Source of the DNA: Dendrolimus kikuchii
Lineage: Eukaryota > Arthropoda > Insecta > Lepidoptera > Lasiocampidae
Direction of reading: 5' to 3'
Length of the DNA stretch: 64,000 nucleotides
NCBI GenBank assembly: GCA_019925095.2
Contig: CM034410.1
Location: forward strand, 15,730,436-15,794,435
Shown: positions 21,429 to 33,728 of the stretch, in pieces
Numbering within the stretch: the stretch's first letter is position 1
Layout of the letters: the number at the start of each line of letters is the position of its first letter
The notes under the pieces: model-generated
Databases searched by the model: none
What the model was told of the DNA's origin: nothing
What the model saw: only the letters and a program-made list of their open reading frames with translations
Made by a program: the position numbers and the translations under genes

Positions 21429-21814
21429 TTTATAATGCCCTTCTTAAAAAGCCCCATATCATAACGCAAGGGGATAACCGTGGCGGGAAGTTCCCTCCAG
21501 ATCATCTTTGTACGCGGAATAAATGTTCTAGACAACCGTTGCGTAGTTGAGTATGGGAGCTTTAGGAAATGGGGCTGAACATCCCGTCGTTGACGAGCTG
21601 TGCAGTTGTAGAAGTGAAGCGTTGGTACCAGATCAAACAATTCCTCGGAACTATCCCCGTTATACAGGAGGTAGAATGCGCAGAGGGACGCGAAGTCTTT
21701 CCGAAGACTAAGCGGTTCTAAACCGCCTGTTACTATGGGATCGTCGACCAATGCACATGCAAAATGTACGATGCCGCTAGCATAAAAACAAGAAAGAATT
21801 TTAATAAAAGACAA
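21429..21814 (-). pseudogene. CR1/jockey-like non-LTR retrotransposon C-terminus
   Basis: The open frame encodes LEPLSLRKDFASLCAFYLLY, LVPTLHFYNCTARQRR, LSRTFIPRTKMIWRELPA and YDMGLFKKGI. This is the familiar C-terminus of jockey/CR1-group reverse transcriptases ('fsrsFlprt..lWn.LP..vfp..ydl..FK'). The frame then runs by chance into the RTE insertion. Confidence 0.8.
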
Positions 21815-22009
21815 GCTAAATTTATAGATCTGTTGATTTTAATAAACAATGTTGAAAATGATTGATATGACAGTATTGTTTGAATTTATGCACGTTTTTG
21901 ATTATTTATTATCTTTAGAAATATTTAACAATAGATAATTAATTATATAAGAAACTTCTGAAAGGTAAATATGTATTAGAGTGATATCAGCAAAAACTTT
22001 AGTAGTACT

Positions 22010-22810
22010 TGAGTATGAAATTTCGCACACTTATAGTTTATATAGAGAAGGAGTGCAGAATGCTAATATTTTTTTAATACATACATACATACATAACTTC
22101 ACAAAGTTCCCTTGCGGGGTAGGCACGAACAACAAAGCGCCATTTAGGCCCATTCTTACACACCTCACTTGCTTCTTTGACATTCAAAACTCTTGTCATG
22201 CACACTCGTCTGTTCTTAAGGCTCCTGACATCACCCTCCGCTAGTACACGATCAATTTGATCATGGAAGGTGTGTCGTGGCCTTCCAGGACTTCTGCATC
22301 CATCCACTTTTGCATTGTATATTTGTTTAGTCATTCTTTCATCATGTATTCTTTCCAGATGCCCGAACCACCGGAGAATTCCTTTCCTTACCTTCACCCC
22401 GACACTCTTTTTCAGACCAACTCTTTTTCTTACTTCGGTATTACGAACGTGGTCCGCTAGCGTCACTCCGCAGATTTTGCGCAGTGCTCGCATCTCAACC
22501 GCGTTTACTCTACTTTCATGCTCTCTCTTCCATACCCAACTCTCGCTTCCATACGATATATATTTTTTTAATAATACATAAAAACAATTAAAGCAATAAA
22601 AAAACATTATACCCTACCATGTATTTGACACATACGCATATATACTCTTTTGTTTAGGGTTCAAGTCTAATTAACAGTGTAGCCTTGGTGAATCTGTGAT
22701 TATAGAAGTATCTGTCTTTGACAACAGAACCCGAATAATGTTCAAACTTTTTAATTTAAATTAATCATGGTCGAATTTCAACCACTGGCGACAACTTTAA
22801 CAATAAATTA
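22010..22810 (+). repeat. Dispersed repeat J, copy 1 (split by an RTE copy)
   Basis: 'tatagagaaggagtgcagaa' on the left and 'tagccttggtgaatctgtga', 'ctttgacaacagaacc', 'attaatcatggtcgaatttc' on the right match 50085-50690. The RTE copy 22080-22559 interrupts it. Confidence 0.8.
22080..22559 (-). mobile_element. RTE-like retrotransposon 3' fragment (copy 3)
   Basis: The coding relic (YGSESWVWKREHESRVNAVE onward) lies on minus with a (CATA)n tail at its left edge. The 14-bp duplication atatttttttaata at 22066-22079 and 22560-22573 bounds it exactly. The uninterrupted site is seen at about 50105-50130. Confidence 0.95.
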
Positions 22811-22851
22811 CCGGACTGTATAAAGAGGCAAAAATTCATATTATTGTTACA

Positions 22852-23240
22852 TACCAACAAAGAAATGCGCACACCTGCCGGTCGTAAAAGCGCGGTTTAT
22901 TGCCTTCCGGATTTAGGAATTCTTTTGTTTACTTTGTGTTTACAATTTGTAATTAAGAAAAACGTGCTGTTGTTTTTCTACTTCTTTTATGGCCGTCATT
23001 AGTGTCGAACTAATCCTTATTGTTATTGTTTTCAACTTTGTTGGCCGTTCGCAGGTGTGCAAATTACATTTTCTTGGAAGAACCCAGCCCACGAGCTTCC
23101 ATTGTGTATTGTAGTTTATAAAATGCCCGAACGGAGGGGCGAGGTAGTCGAGCGAGAATCACGATACGAGTAAGACGTACATTCGACAAGCGATATAGTG
23201 ACGGACTTTGCGCGTGTTATTGATCGTGCAGATTGTAACA
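22852..23240 (+). mobile_element. Solo LTR (family C), copy 3, rearranged
   Basis: This copy is in the opposite orientation to the others: TGTTAC start, 'tttataaaatgcccgaacgg', 'gacggactttgcgcgtgtta', then 'ttgtaacaag'. The AATAAA-side region present in other copies is missing. Confidence 0.6.
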
Positions 23241-23361
23241 AGTAGTGTCTAGTTTTATTTGTACCCGTTTTATACGTTATTGTATAAAATCGAGGATTAT
23301 TTAAGTGATAAATTCTGATTATTATTATTCTTATTTAATTGATGCTTAGCTTGACATTTAG

Positions 23362-23805
23362 TATTATCTTAATATATAAAATTCTCGTGTCACAGTTTTC
23401 GTTGCCATACTCCTCCGAAACGGCTTGACCGATTTTGATGAAATTTTTTGTGCTTATCTGGTATCTATGAGAATCGGCCAACATTTATTTTTCATCCCCC
23501 TAAATGTTAGGGGTAGTCCACCCCTAAATTTTTTATTTTATTTTTTAGACAACATTTTTAATTTCTATTTTTTTATGATACAACATACAAAAATACATAC
23601 AACCCTAAATTTTCACCCCTCTACGATCAACCCTTATTTTTTATTTGTTAATTATAAACTTTAATTTTTTGGCAAGATTTTTAATCTTATTTTGTCATGA
23701 CTTAGATTAAAAAAAAATATATTACTCTTTTAGATTCATAATTAGAACCGGTAGGTGGCTCTGGGATCAGGTTTAAAGGCAGTACAACGTCTGCCGGGGC
23801 CGCTA
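23362..23805 (+). repeat. Helitron-like dispersed repeat
   Basis: It starts near 'atatataaaattctcgtgtc', has 'cggcttgaccgattttgatg', and ends 'acaacgtctgccggggccgctagt'. It matches the fragment at 10565-10770 at both ends. No coding capacity is seen. Confidence 0.5.
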
Positions 23806-23809
23806 GTTA

Positions 23810-24670
23810 TCATATATATTTGATCATTATTTGTAAATCAGTTTCAATGTTATTTTATTTATCAGATGTGACAATTGCACGCCTAATAAGACAAGATTTA
23901 TAGAGATAATTTCAACAAAACACCTATTTACACATACATATCTAACAATAAATTATTATTCTATTCTATCAAAGTGGATAGATGTGTTGTTTAGATTACT
24001 TATTAGCATACGTATCGGAATATTTTCATAATTAACAGTTGGGAGATACATACATATAGTACCTCTTTGCAATTTATGATGCCTTAGTACCGTTGGCATC
24101 TAATAAGCTCTCCTTCACTTTGTAGCAGCGAGAGGTAGGTTAAATAATACTTCACAGATGGCAGAGAGTAAGTAGTATTCACTGTGGAGTGCTAAGAACT
24201 GAACTCCTTTATTTTAGAAACGGTAAATTATATGTAAGCGACTTTGCAGCCCTAGTGCGTAATAAATGGTAGCAGTCTTTATTTATCCAACTAGCGCCAT
24301 CATGTGACGTGTTTGTTAAAGATGATGACTGCAGCGACACAAAAAGAACGCGACTGCAGCGCCACCTTTATGGCTATATCCATCTAACCCAAAAAATATC
24401 TTAAATATTGACCCGGAATACAAGCTAGCTGTGTCGTGTTTCATTTAATTCCGTTCAGTATATTTCACGTAATGCTTTAACAGACAGAACAAAAAAAACT
24501 AAAAATTGTGTTTTAGAATTTGCTGATTTGAATCATGTCCCACTGATAATTTATCATTTTAAAATTCGTCCTGCAAACTCGACTCCCCTAATAATCTTCT
24601 AATCTAATAATAATCTTATAACTTATGTATTATTGTATATATATATGACTATGTATATATTTGTATATTT
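23810..24670. other. FATP intron 1 stretch without recognised features
   Basis: Unclassified sequence with two 'gactgcagcg.cac' motifs near 24326 and 24352. No coding domain is seen. Similar unassigned intron 1 stretches are 25073-25488, 28020-28380, 28900-29600 and 34070-34970. Confidence 0.45.
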
Positions 24671-24676
24671 ATTTCT

Positions 24677-25065
24677 GCGGAGTGACGCTCGCGGACCGCG
24701 TTCGTAATACCGAAGTAAGAAAGAGAGTCGGTCTGAAAGAGAGTGTCGGGGTGAAGGTAAGGAAAGGAATGCTCCGGTGGTTCGGGCATGTGGAAAGAAT
24801 GCATGATGAAAGAATGACTAAACAGATATACAATGCAAAAGTGGATGGATGCAGAAGTCGTGGAAGGCCACGACACACCTTCCATGATCAAATTGATCGT
24901 GTACTAGCGGAGGGTGATTTCAGGAGCCTTAAGAACAGACGAGTGTGCATGACAAGAGTTATGAATGTCAAAGAAGCAAGTGAGGTGTGTAAGAATGGGC
25001 CTAAATGGCGCTCTGTTGTTCGTGCCTACCCCGCAAGGGAACTGGCGTGAAGTTATGTATGTATG
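24677..25065 (+). mobile_element. RTE-like retrotransposon 3' fragment (copy 4)
   Basis: It encodes CGVTLADRVRNTEVRKRV through VVRAYPARELA and a TGA, then an (ATGT)n tail. A short 7-bp duplication, tatttct, flanks it. Confidence 0.9.
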
Positions 25066-25488
25066 TATTTCTTAAATTAGTTTGAGTATTTATGTATCTA
25101 TTGCCTTTTTCCTGCACCACCTATATCGCCTGATTCAATTTTGTTTCATTTAGGTTGCCTGGAAGAGATCGCTTTGAGCAATAAGGCCGCCTATTGTATT
25201 GCCTAGAAAATATTGTAAATATGGTCTGTTTTTGTAAATGTATATTTTGGTATGCAATCAAGTGTTATCTCTCTTTCTCTCCTCAACAGACTGATAATAT
25301 CATAGATAAAAGATAGATACATAGAGTATGTGGTTCCCAAAATAGTATTCAGTGCTTGTGTTTTGAATGGCATGCGATGAAAATACTTTGGCTATCAATA
25401 TTGTCTAGAAATAAAACTATACTATAAATAAAACTAACTTAAAAATATATATACAATAGTAAAATAATAACTACTATTTTATACATAT

Positions 25489-25737
25489 TTACAAGTAAAA
25501 GATGTAGTCCAGATCGCTCTCGGTGGGGAGCGTTCCCAAAATGCTGGCCGCATTCCCGCGTTGTATGGCAACGCTAATACGTTGCCCTACATATAGGCCA
25601 GCCCTTTGGTCACGCGAGACTTCTTTCAATCGTCTTGAAAGGTCTCGATAAAGTTGATGAGCCTCACGTCCCCATGGCCCCAAAGTCTCAACCCCAAAAG
25701 CCACAAATATGTATCCGTCACCGATGGATGCATATTG
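25489..25737 (-). pseudogene. Retroelement-type ORF C-terminal fragment
   Basis: The peptide ASIGDGYIFVAFGVETLGPW, DLSRRLKEVSRDQRAGLYVG and RISVAIQRGNAASILGTLP matches a C-terminal block that I recall at the end of non-LTR-type reverse transcriptase ORFs in invertebrates. The upstream part is absent. The exact element class is uncertain. Confidence 0.5.
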
Positions 25738-25889
25738 TCTTATAATGACCGGCCAAAATTAATCAAAACATTATTGATTTCAATTATGTTTTATAAACAA
25801 GCGTATATGTAGAGACGATCACGTTTCGTACTCGGTAAAGCATTATAAAATAGCACACTAACTTTCGAAAATGGCGTAGGTATTTGTCT

Positions 25890-26128
25890 TTTTTTTATTG
25901 CAGGAGATCAGCAGACAGGCAGACGGCCCACTTGATGAAAAGCGGTTACCATCGCATATGGACATTTGCAACACCAAAGTTGCTACAAATGCGCTGCTGC
26001 TCTCTTAAGGGAGACTGGAACCTGGTCACTAATGCCGGAACACAACTCAAGGTTGTTATATCGACATACTTTAGACCAGGGGTGGTAGCCATCCAGTCGG
26101 GCAAACGCCCTACCACCTGGGAAAGGTG
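25890..26128 (-). repeat. Repeat A copy, truncated at the canonical 5' end
   Basis: The inverted copy starts 'ttttttattgcaggagatca' and stops at 'ccctaccacctgg'. Confidence 0.85.
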
Positions 26129-26444
26129 GTGGTATATGGTAATTAATTCTTGTATATTTTAGGTAATTTCTTTGCCTTTCTGTAAACCTTCCCGCCAGCC
26201 CTTATTCTCGCCGCGTCAAATGTGAAGATGTCACCAATTTTAAAACTAATAATAAAAACTGTACGACAAGAGCCGCAAACCCTGTCCGTCGCAGTACGTC
26301 TTTTGCACCACGCGCTTTTCATCGCTCCGTTATTATAAAAAACCGCTTCTACTTTCAAGATTGCGCACGTCTCGCAAAGTGACAAATATATAAATAAATT
26401 AAAATTAAAAATCTAAATGTGTGCTGGGACACGTAGTAGAAGTG

Positions 26445-26590
26445 AAACTTCAACGGACAAGTGGCAAAACGAATGGCAAAGGATTAGTGGCAAAATGAAT
26501 CGCAACAAAATTTTAACTTGAAGTTTTAAGGGCAGATTGTTAATGTACTACTTGTCCAGTCCAATTCGTTTTGCCACTTGTCCGTTGCGA
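26445..26590. repeat. Short inverted-repeat element
   Basis: The arms 'acggacaagtggcaaaacga' (left) and its exact complement (right, ending at 26586) are about 100 bp apart. 'tggcaaa-gaat' modules are repeated inside and outside the arms. It may be a MITE. Confidence 0.55.
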
Positions 26591-26717
26591 TTCGTATTTC
26601 CACTTGTTTGTCAGTCAGTCTGTCTGTCTGTTAATTAAGTAGCTCATAGCGTAGCAGGATAGATTTGTTGTAAGTTGGGTGAAAATTACAAAATGACTCA
26701 TATTAGTTTAGTTAAGT

Positions 26718-27028
26718 TTTTATCCGTGCAGGAAAGGAGAAAGAATACAATTTCCTGCGGCCGGGCGGCCTGTCGTAAGAGGCGACTTAACAACCCACAG
26801 CCAGGTGGTAGGGCATTTGCCCGACTGGATGTCGACCACCCCTGGTCTAAAGTATGTCGATATAACAACCTCGAGTGTTCCGGCATTAGTGACCAGGTTC
26901 CAGTCTCCGTTAAGAGAGCAGCAGCGCATTTGTAGCTACTTTGGTGTTGCAAATGTCCATAGGCGATGGTAATCGCTTTCCATCAAGTGGGCCGTCTGCC
27001 TGTCTGCTGATCTTCTGCAATAAAAAAT
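26718..27028 (+). repeat. Repeat A copy
   Basis: This full-length copy has 'gtcgatataacaacctcgag' as a local variant. Confidence 0.88.
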
Positions 27029-27049
27029 AAGTTAAGCAAAGAATAAGTA

Positions 27050-27965
27050 AAAATACAGTTCTGTATAAAACTTATAAAAAAAGCTTGAGATATAAATAGA
27101 ACAAGAAATATTAAATAAGCAATTTTTAGCTAGACGTGTTGCTGGGGAGTTTCTTGTCGCTTCTTCTCCTTACAGCAATAACACGTTGCGAGGCGGTGTA
27201 CATAGAATAGGAAGTAAAATTAAATTTTAACTAATATGTTGTACATATGACCTGCAAAGTGTTCTCTAGTGGAACGTACATACATACATACATAGCTTCA
27301 CGCCAGTTCCCTTGCGGGGTAGGCACGAACAACAGAGCGCCATTTAGGCTTATTCTTACACACCTCACTTGCTTCTTTCACATTCATAACTCTTGTCATG
27401 CACGCTCGTCTGTTATTAAGGCTGCTGACATCACCTTCTGCTAGTACACGATCAATTTGATCATGGAAGGTGTGTCGTGGCCTTCCACGACTTCTGCATC
27501 CATCCACTTTTGCATTGTATATCTGTTTAGTCATTCTTTCATCATGCATTCTTTCCACATACCCGAACCACCGGAGTATTCCTGTCTTTACCTTCACCCC
27601 GACACTGGCTTTCAGACCAACTCTCTTTCTTAGTTTGATATTACGAACGCGGTCCGCGAGCGTCACTCCGCAGATTTTGCGCAGTGCTCGCATCTCGACC
27701 GCGTTTACTCTACTTTCATGCTCTGTCTTCCATACCCAACTCTCGCTTCCATACGTGAGCGTAGGTACCAGCACCGCGTTGTGTATGGCAAGCTGGGCCT
27801 TCTGGCTGAGGTTCTTAGCGCCTAGAAGTTTACCTAACGCTGCATTCACACTATTCCCCAAATTCACTCTTCTTTCTATATCAGCGGTGTACCTTCCATC
27901 CCTGCTAAAAGCACATAATAGTGGAACGTATTTTGAATAAAAACCTTTGAATTTTGAATAATAGG
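27050..27965 (+). repeat. Dispersed repeat H, copy 1 (split by RTE copy 5)
   Basis: 'gctagacgtgttgctgggga', 'cggtgtacatagaatagg' and 'ttttgaataaaaacctttga' form a LINE-3'-end-like repeat also present at 45120-45670 (inverted) and 50690-50925. The (TTTGAA)n-type end suggests a CR1-like 3' UTR. Confidence 0.65.
27279..27918 (-). mobile_element. RTE-like retrotransposon 3' fragment (copy 5, longest)
   Basis: This copy is about 640 bp, open for 189 codons (NLGNSVNAALGKLLGAKNLS at its start). The 12-bp duplication tagtggaacgta (27267-27278, 27919-27930) marks the ends. It sits inside repeat H. Confidence 0.95.
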
Positions 27966-28380
27966 AAGGTAATAGATAGGTGAGTACCGAAAGACAATAA
28001 ATAATACTGACTAATTTTGTATAATAAAATATGTCTCAAACAAACAGTTCGAAAAACTTGCGGAATTACCGTGTGTACATTTTTCGAGATACCAGGCTAA
28101 CAAAAACGGTCAAGGTTCATCCACAATTGACGCCGACACCTAGACTACAATAGTTCTAATTCATACATCCGCTATCAAGTTGCGGTTATACTATAGATGT
28201 CATATTATTTCCTGAGAGCAAGGCAAACAATATCAAGCGTCTTGTGAAGTGGGCGTATTTTTCCTCTAGAAAATTTCCACGTCTAGAATAATTTAATTTT
28301 AAATATAAATTTCAATATCTACAATTAATAAGTATAAAAATAAACTTTATAAAAACGGGCTGAGTGTTAAAATTATTTAT

Positions 28381-28620
28381 TATCCGTGCAGGAACGGAGA
28401 AAGAATACAACTTCCTACGGATGGGAGGCCTGTCGTAAGAGGAGACACAACAACCCACAGCCAGGTGGTAGGGTGTTTACCCGTCTGGATGTCTACTACC
28501 CTTGGTCTGGAGTATGCCACCATAACAACCTTGAGCTGTGTTCCGGCAATAGTGGCATGGCTCCAGTCTTTGGAGAGCAACAGCGCATTTGTAGCACTTT
28601 TGGTGTTGCAAATGTCTCTC
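28381..28620 (+). repeat. Repeat A copy, 3'-truncated
   Basis: It runs from 'atccgtgcaggaacggag' to 'ggtgttgcaaatgtctctcg' and lacks the A-rich end. Confidence 0.8.
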
Positions 28621-28667
28621 GTATAACAATATTTCAAACTATAATCTTAATTTTTCTCCGAAACTAG

Positions 28668-28870
28668 CTTCTGCCCGCGACATCATCCGCGTGGAATAGT
28701 TAAAAAAACCCCCCGATTTAGAAACATTCTTCATTGGTGCTCCGCTCCTATTGGTCTTAGCGTGATGATGTATAGCCTATAGCCTTCCTCGATAAGTGAG
28801 CTATCTAACACTGAAAGAATTTTTCAAATCAGACCAGTAGTTCCTGAGATTAGCGCGTTCAAACAAAATA
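28668..28870 (-). repeat. Dispersed repeat K, copy 2
   Basis: This is the inverted copy of the 10787-10985 family, starting 'ctagcttctgcccgcgacat' and ending 'ctgagattagcgcgttcaaa'. Confidence 0.65.
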
Positions 28871-29604
28871 TAAAGAACGAACTTAAAATTAGAAAAATTC
28901 TAAGCATTATATATATAAATAAACCTACAGACAATAAATAAACTACTTAAAAATCAAGTGAAACTGAGGGGAGTAAGTAGTTAAATAGTCAATTGACAAG
29001 GACCGATTCCAAGGTGCACCGGATGTTCCCCCTTAATACCAGGAACGCAGCGACATGTAAGGTGTCAACTTCACTCTTTCAATTATTGAATGATTGACCC
29101 GATCCCGTTCCGTATAGCTCCGTAAGTGGCTTGCATAACCACTTTCCTTTTTTGCTTGCTTAGTACTTTTAGGTAATGCATATTCATGAGAAATCAATGA
29201 TGTCTCCTGGTGTTTTTAAACAGCTACACCGCTGGACAAAGAATAAACAGACTTCTTTGTTGATTTATTGTTGTAAATTAGATTTTATATAAACATGGAT
29301 CCGTGTATTAACTGAGTGAAAAACTTTTAACATGGTTAAAATTAATTGAATAATTACATAATTCCCTACTCCGCAATATATTAAAGAATACTTTGAACTT
29401 ATTTCTTGCTTTTACAATCTGCGCCCCTGTAATTAAAATGTGTACAATAATTTTCGACAATTCTTTCACGGCTATGGCTGTTCTCTGTGGAATACGCTGC
29501 CTGTTGCTATCAGACAAGCAAAATCTCTATTAACTTTCAAGATTATAATCAGAATATAATATACAGTGCAATATGATGGATATGAAATTTATGTTATTTA
29601 TGTG

Positions 29605-29945
29605 GGGCCATGGGAAGGCCAACACGTGGAGGCCCTGTGACAAATTTAATGTAAATGTGGCGTGACACTGACCGGCGATTATCCCTGTCTACACCATATA
29701 GTAATGCACTTAAGGGAATGAGAACAAAAGGTACTGGGCTGTTAGGATGAATTGCTACTGGATCTACGTATCAGGGACTAAGAGGACTATGGCGTCTGCC
29801 CGTTGCCATGTTGAAGGAACATGGAAAATGGGCCCCAGAAAATGCCATAGAAGACAGGGGCGACATGTGTGTGAGTGGCTAAGGGGTGTAGAGAGGTGGG
29901 CTGCAGGTTCACCGGAGCTACTTCTGACGTGATGCCATTTATCAC
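29605..29945 (+). repeat. Dispersed repeat I, copy 2
   Basis: It is colinear with 14865-15220 ('ggggccatgggaaggccaac', 'gtggcgtgacactgaccggc', 'gccatagaagacaggggcg'), with scattered small indels. Confidence 0.65.
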
Positions 29946-30327
29946 TTCCACCCCTGGAGCTTGAGTCTTAGCTCTAGCGATCTCCATTCCAATTATGTAT
30001 ATTATTATCATTATCGCAACTACGCAATACAATACAAGCCATACTCCTGCTATGTATTGTCTGCAAGAGATCGCTTTTTATCGTTAAGACCGCCTGTTGT
30101 GGACAATTACCCCTAGTTTATAAGTTTTATTCATATAATATTTATAAGACCGCATCATCTAAATGATTTTAATTTGTTATTAAAAGTAAATATTTAATAT
30201 TGTTACAAGTACGGGACTCGAATTAAAATGCCGTTGGAATTACTATAGAATTTATTAGAACTATACAAACACGTATAACACAGGTACAAATATAACCGGA
30301 CGCAATAAGTCCAAATTTAATGCACAA

Positions 30328-33300
30328 TGGGGATTGTTCAAAAAAAATTACCCTCTGATTTTATATTTTTATTATGTAAAATAGGGTATTTTAAGATACT
30401 AATTTGAATATTTTTGTGTTTTAAGAGTTAGTTTTTTTTTAATTCGATTTTTAAACAAATTATCCGATGACGTCATTGGGGACAACTTTACATTAATTCC
30501 TTTGCCTATAAAAAGAAAATAATCATATTAATCTGTGCTACTATTTAAATGTTACTGTCATTATTCATTATGACACATCGTGATCATTTTAGTGTGGCCA
30601 GCTTAGCAATTTTATCGGTAGATTTATTTTATATATTTTGGTGTTCAACATTTATTATTTTCTAAAGTTACCGTTAAGTTATTTAAAGTGACCTTTAGTG
30701 AAAAATCAATATAATATAACTTAAGCTGAATAATGTACAGTTAGACTGAATACCATTAATTGATAATCAGGCATAAATTACCTATTAGACACCATTGCGA
30801 TGTCATTACTTTTCTTAATTTGTAATAAAGTATTCTTTCGGCGATTACAACAGATAAAGCTCTTTCGACCACTAAAACACTTTGATTTGGTATCACATTT
30901 GGGTTATCATTTTTAATGTCTGATACCTAGACATAGTCTCATTATCCAATGATGTTGTCAATCCAGTTAAAATAAAAAGGTTGTATTGTCAGTTTCAATT
31001 GAGGGGGGGGGGGGGGGGAGTATTATTAGTCAGACCTTTAAAAAAAATATTAGTCGTTAAGACTGCACTTCAGAGATAAAAACTTGGTATCTGAGCGTGA
31101 CGGTCGTGCGAATTCAGTGAAGTTTTCAATTTAAAAATCATGGCGATGTTCGATAAGGTCTTTTTTAAATCAATATGTTGGGACTTACTTTCCTACACAC
31201 ACGTGTGTACCTACAAGAATTACAAATTTTAGTAATTTCACTATTAGCAACCTGGCAACATTGGGTATTTAGGCTTTAGATCGGCGGTTAATGCAGCATT
31301 TCTAAATTCTAATATTATTCATTACAATTAATTTCGTCCTTAGAAAAATCTTCTAAAGTCATCCGACAAAAAAGTGAACTGTTTTATTAATGAAAATGTA
31401 TTAAATATTTTCTTTTTCTAAACATGGCTGGATCTTCAAATAGGAGTGTTAATTTTGTAAAGGCTGATACGCTAAACCTACCTAACATGTAATGTTATTA
31501 GAGTACATAGCTATACTCGTAGTACATATTGGAGAAATAAGAGGAGCTAAAATCCTGATGTAAGTAGTTTTGTGAAGGTTTCTAAATTCAACATGTTCGT
31601 CCATAGATCTTCCTTCCTTCTTTCCTTTTATAACCTGTGTAGTATATTACTATTCCTGTCTGTAAATTTCATCCATATAAGAAATCAGTAATGTTTAATT
31701 ATTAGTTAATATATGATTGATGTAAGTATACTTTGTGTTGAAGTCAAAATTCATGTAAAATGTGCACCTATTTATAGAAAAATAGCTACATGTCTCACTC
31801 ATTCATTAGAAACTGATTAAAATAATATTAATTACTTATTTGATAATTTGGTACAATCAATAAATCAGCAACCTATATTACTTTCTTAATAATCTATAAT
31901 ACAAGTAAAGTATCTCATATAAATACATACAAATAAAGGAACAGACATTGCACCACTACCCTGGCGGTTAGATAGTGTGTTTGATTGCTAATGTATGTTA
32001 TGGATCTGATCTTATACAACAAATTACCGGAAAATATGAAACTCTCCAGTAGTTTTAAATATATTCACTTGCCGGCTTAAAAGTGATTAATTAAGCACAT
32101 CTATGGCTTGAAGGATTTCATGGAATATGAAGATTTGTGAGACAAATACCTTAATTATTGTAAATCTCTTAATATGATTTTGATGTGTAACATAGTTACT
32201 AATATGAAAATTTATGAGTTAAATAAGGACTATGCGAGTAATTAAATAGACACTTTATATCTTTTTTTTTCAGGATCAGAAAAAATTAGCAACAACTTTT
32301 CTGCATAAGCAAGGGTTATGCTTGATCATAGAATTTTATGACTTATCCACTGCAGTTTACATGAAAACTTTATGTATAGAAAAAACCAAATGCTAGCCTG
32401 CAGACAAAAGAAAAAGATAAAACTGAACATTTCTGAAAAGATTATATAATATGTCCTAAATTATTATTAATAAGTGTTTAATTAAATAAACAAGTTTAAC
32501 TGCTAAAAGTTATTTATTATTTCATCTTGCAAAATAATAAGTCAAAAGATATATTTTATTAATCAATTCATATAAATATATGGCACATACAAATTTATAA
32601 CTCACAATAGTTTGCTTTCAGTATAGAAACCATCTTATTCTTATAACTCGTAATGTGAACTCTTAAAACATCAGGCAAAGTAAAGCTAAAATATTTTTGG
32701 AGGAATGTTAAATATTCATATATTGTTTACATGAATTATAACTAATAACATCTAGATTTAAGTATATATAAAAATAAGTTATTTAAAATAGCCATCCTTG
32801 TTTTCAATTAATTAAGCTTTAAAGATATAGGCCATTCTTCTATGGTGGTACTAATCTTTTCAATCAGTTTCCATTTATTGATTTGGGCTCGCTTGAGATA
32901 AATTCAGGTTCTGGTGAACTTTTTGTATGCCATTAGCTCCAATGCAGTTCATAAAGAATACTCCAAAGAATTCAAGTCATAACTCGACGAAGGCCAACCT
33001 ATGCTCTGAACAAAGTCTGACAAATTGGCTTGCAACCAATGTTGGATTGAATTAGCTTCATGAGAGGATACAGAGCCCTGTTGGAAAATCCACTGCTATC
33101 CAGCGAATAAAGTATCACTTAATGCTTAAATCATTGTTTCCAATATGTGATTTTGGACGTCCTTCTAACTTCTGGCGCAAGGTGTTTTGTTTTGCCAGTT
33201 AAATTTTCTTCCACCGTGATGATCTTCTCATCAGTAAACAGGTTATTTTTTGGATCGTATCTCTTGAAAAGATTTCAACATCGTTCCAATCGCCATTTAC

Positions 33301-33728
33301 GAAGACGCTCGTTTATATAATGCACTTTTCTTTGACTTTTAGTTAGAGACCATATGTAAGTATTCTCTTTACAGATATTTAAGAAATATTGGTCTGAAGA
33401 GATAATATATACATAATTTAATTCTGGAGCACGTCGAATACAATGTTTGTTTATGTTGATGTTGTATGACATAACAATGACATAAAAAGGAAAATGTCGG
33501 TCCTTTTGTATTTTGAAACTGCATGGCTACGGTATTCATATGCATTTCACCAGACGTAAATGACGTCATAGGATTTAGTAAGGTCAAATAAAGGTCAAAC
33601 GAATTTCTTTCAAAATACAAGAGGATTGTACGTTTTTTGGAATTTTAACTAGACAGAAATGATTAGGAACACTATTCCTCGAAATGGTTTTTCAAAAAGC
33701 TAAATTGAAAAAAAGTGAACAATCCCCA
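30328..33728 (-). mobile_element. Tc1/mariner-superfamily relic with its own insertions
   Basis: The ends are perfect 13-bp inverted repeats (tggggattgttca at 30328-30340, its complement at 33716-33728). They sit in a solo LTR whose uninterrupted site is known from copies 1 and 2. The transposase relic is on minus at about 33475-32810. At 3.4 kb the element is far longer than a mariner (about 1.3 kb), so 30480-32800 probably holds later insertions. I recognise none of them; a run of 16 G is at 31003-31018. Confidence 0.75.
32812..33475 (-). pseudogene. Mariner-like transposase pseudogene
   Basis: An open segment ends SQRKVHYINERLRKWRLERC, then a TGA. The same frame continues NLFKRYDPKNNLFTDEKIIT with the first catalytic Asp of FTDEK. 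After a deletion and frameshift come QQGSVSSHEANSIQHWL, WPSSSYDLNSLEYSL and later EEWPISLKLN. These match mariner blocks 'FTDEKiFtVe', 'QQDsAPaHkA..tq.wL' and 'WPs.SPDLNPlDYslW'. The second Asp is Gly (QQG) and there are several stops, so it is dead. Confidence 0.85.

Noticed and set aside
21154..21435. Antisense frames such as MCRGLPRLLHPSTFALYI opposite RTE copies (also 27470, 39966, 48394, 63084)
   Set aside because: They are complementary-strand shadows of the conserved RTE coding sequence.
26720..26935. Many 60-90-codon frames starting MQERRKN or ending in GRRSWSPSSR-type peptides at repeat A copies
   Set aside because: They recur on both strands of repeat A and vary by frameshift between copies; they are shadows of a non-coding repeat.
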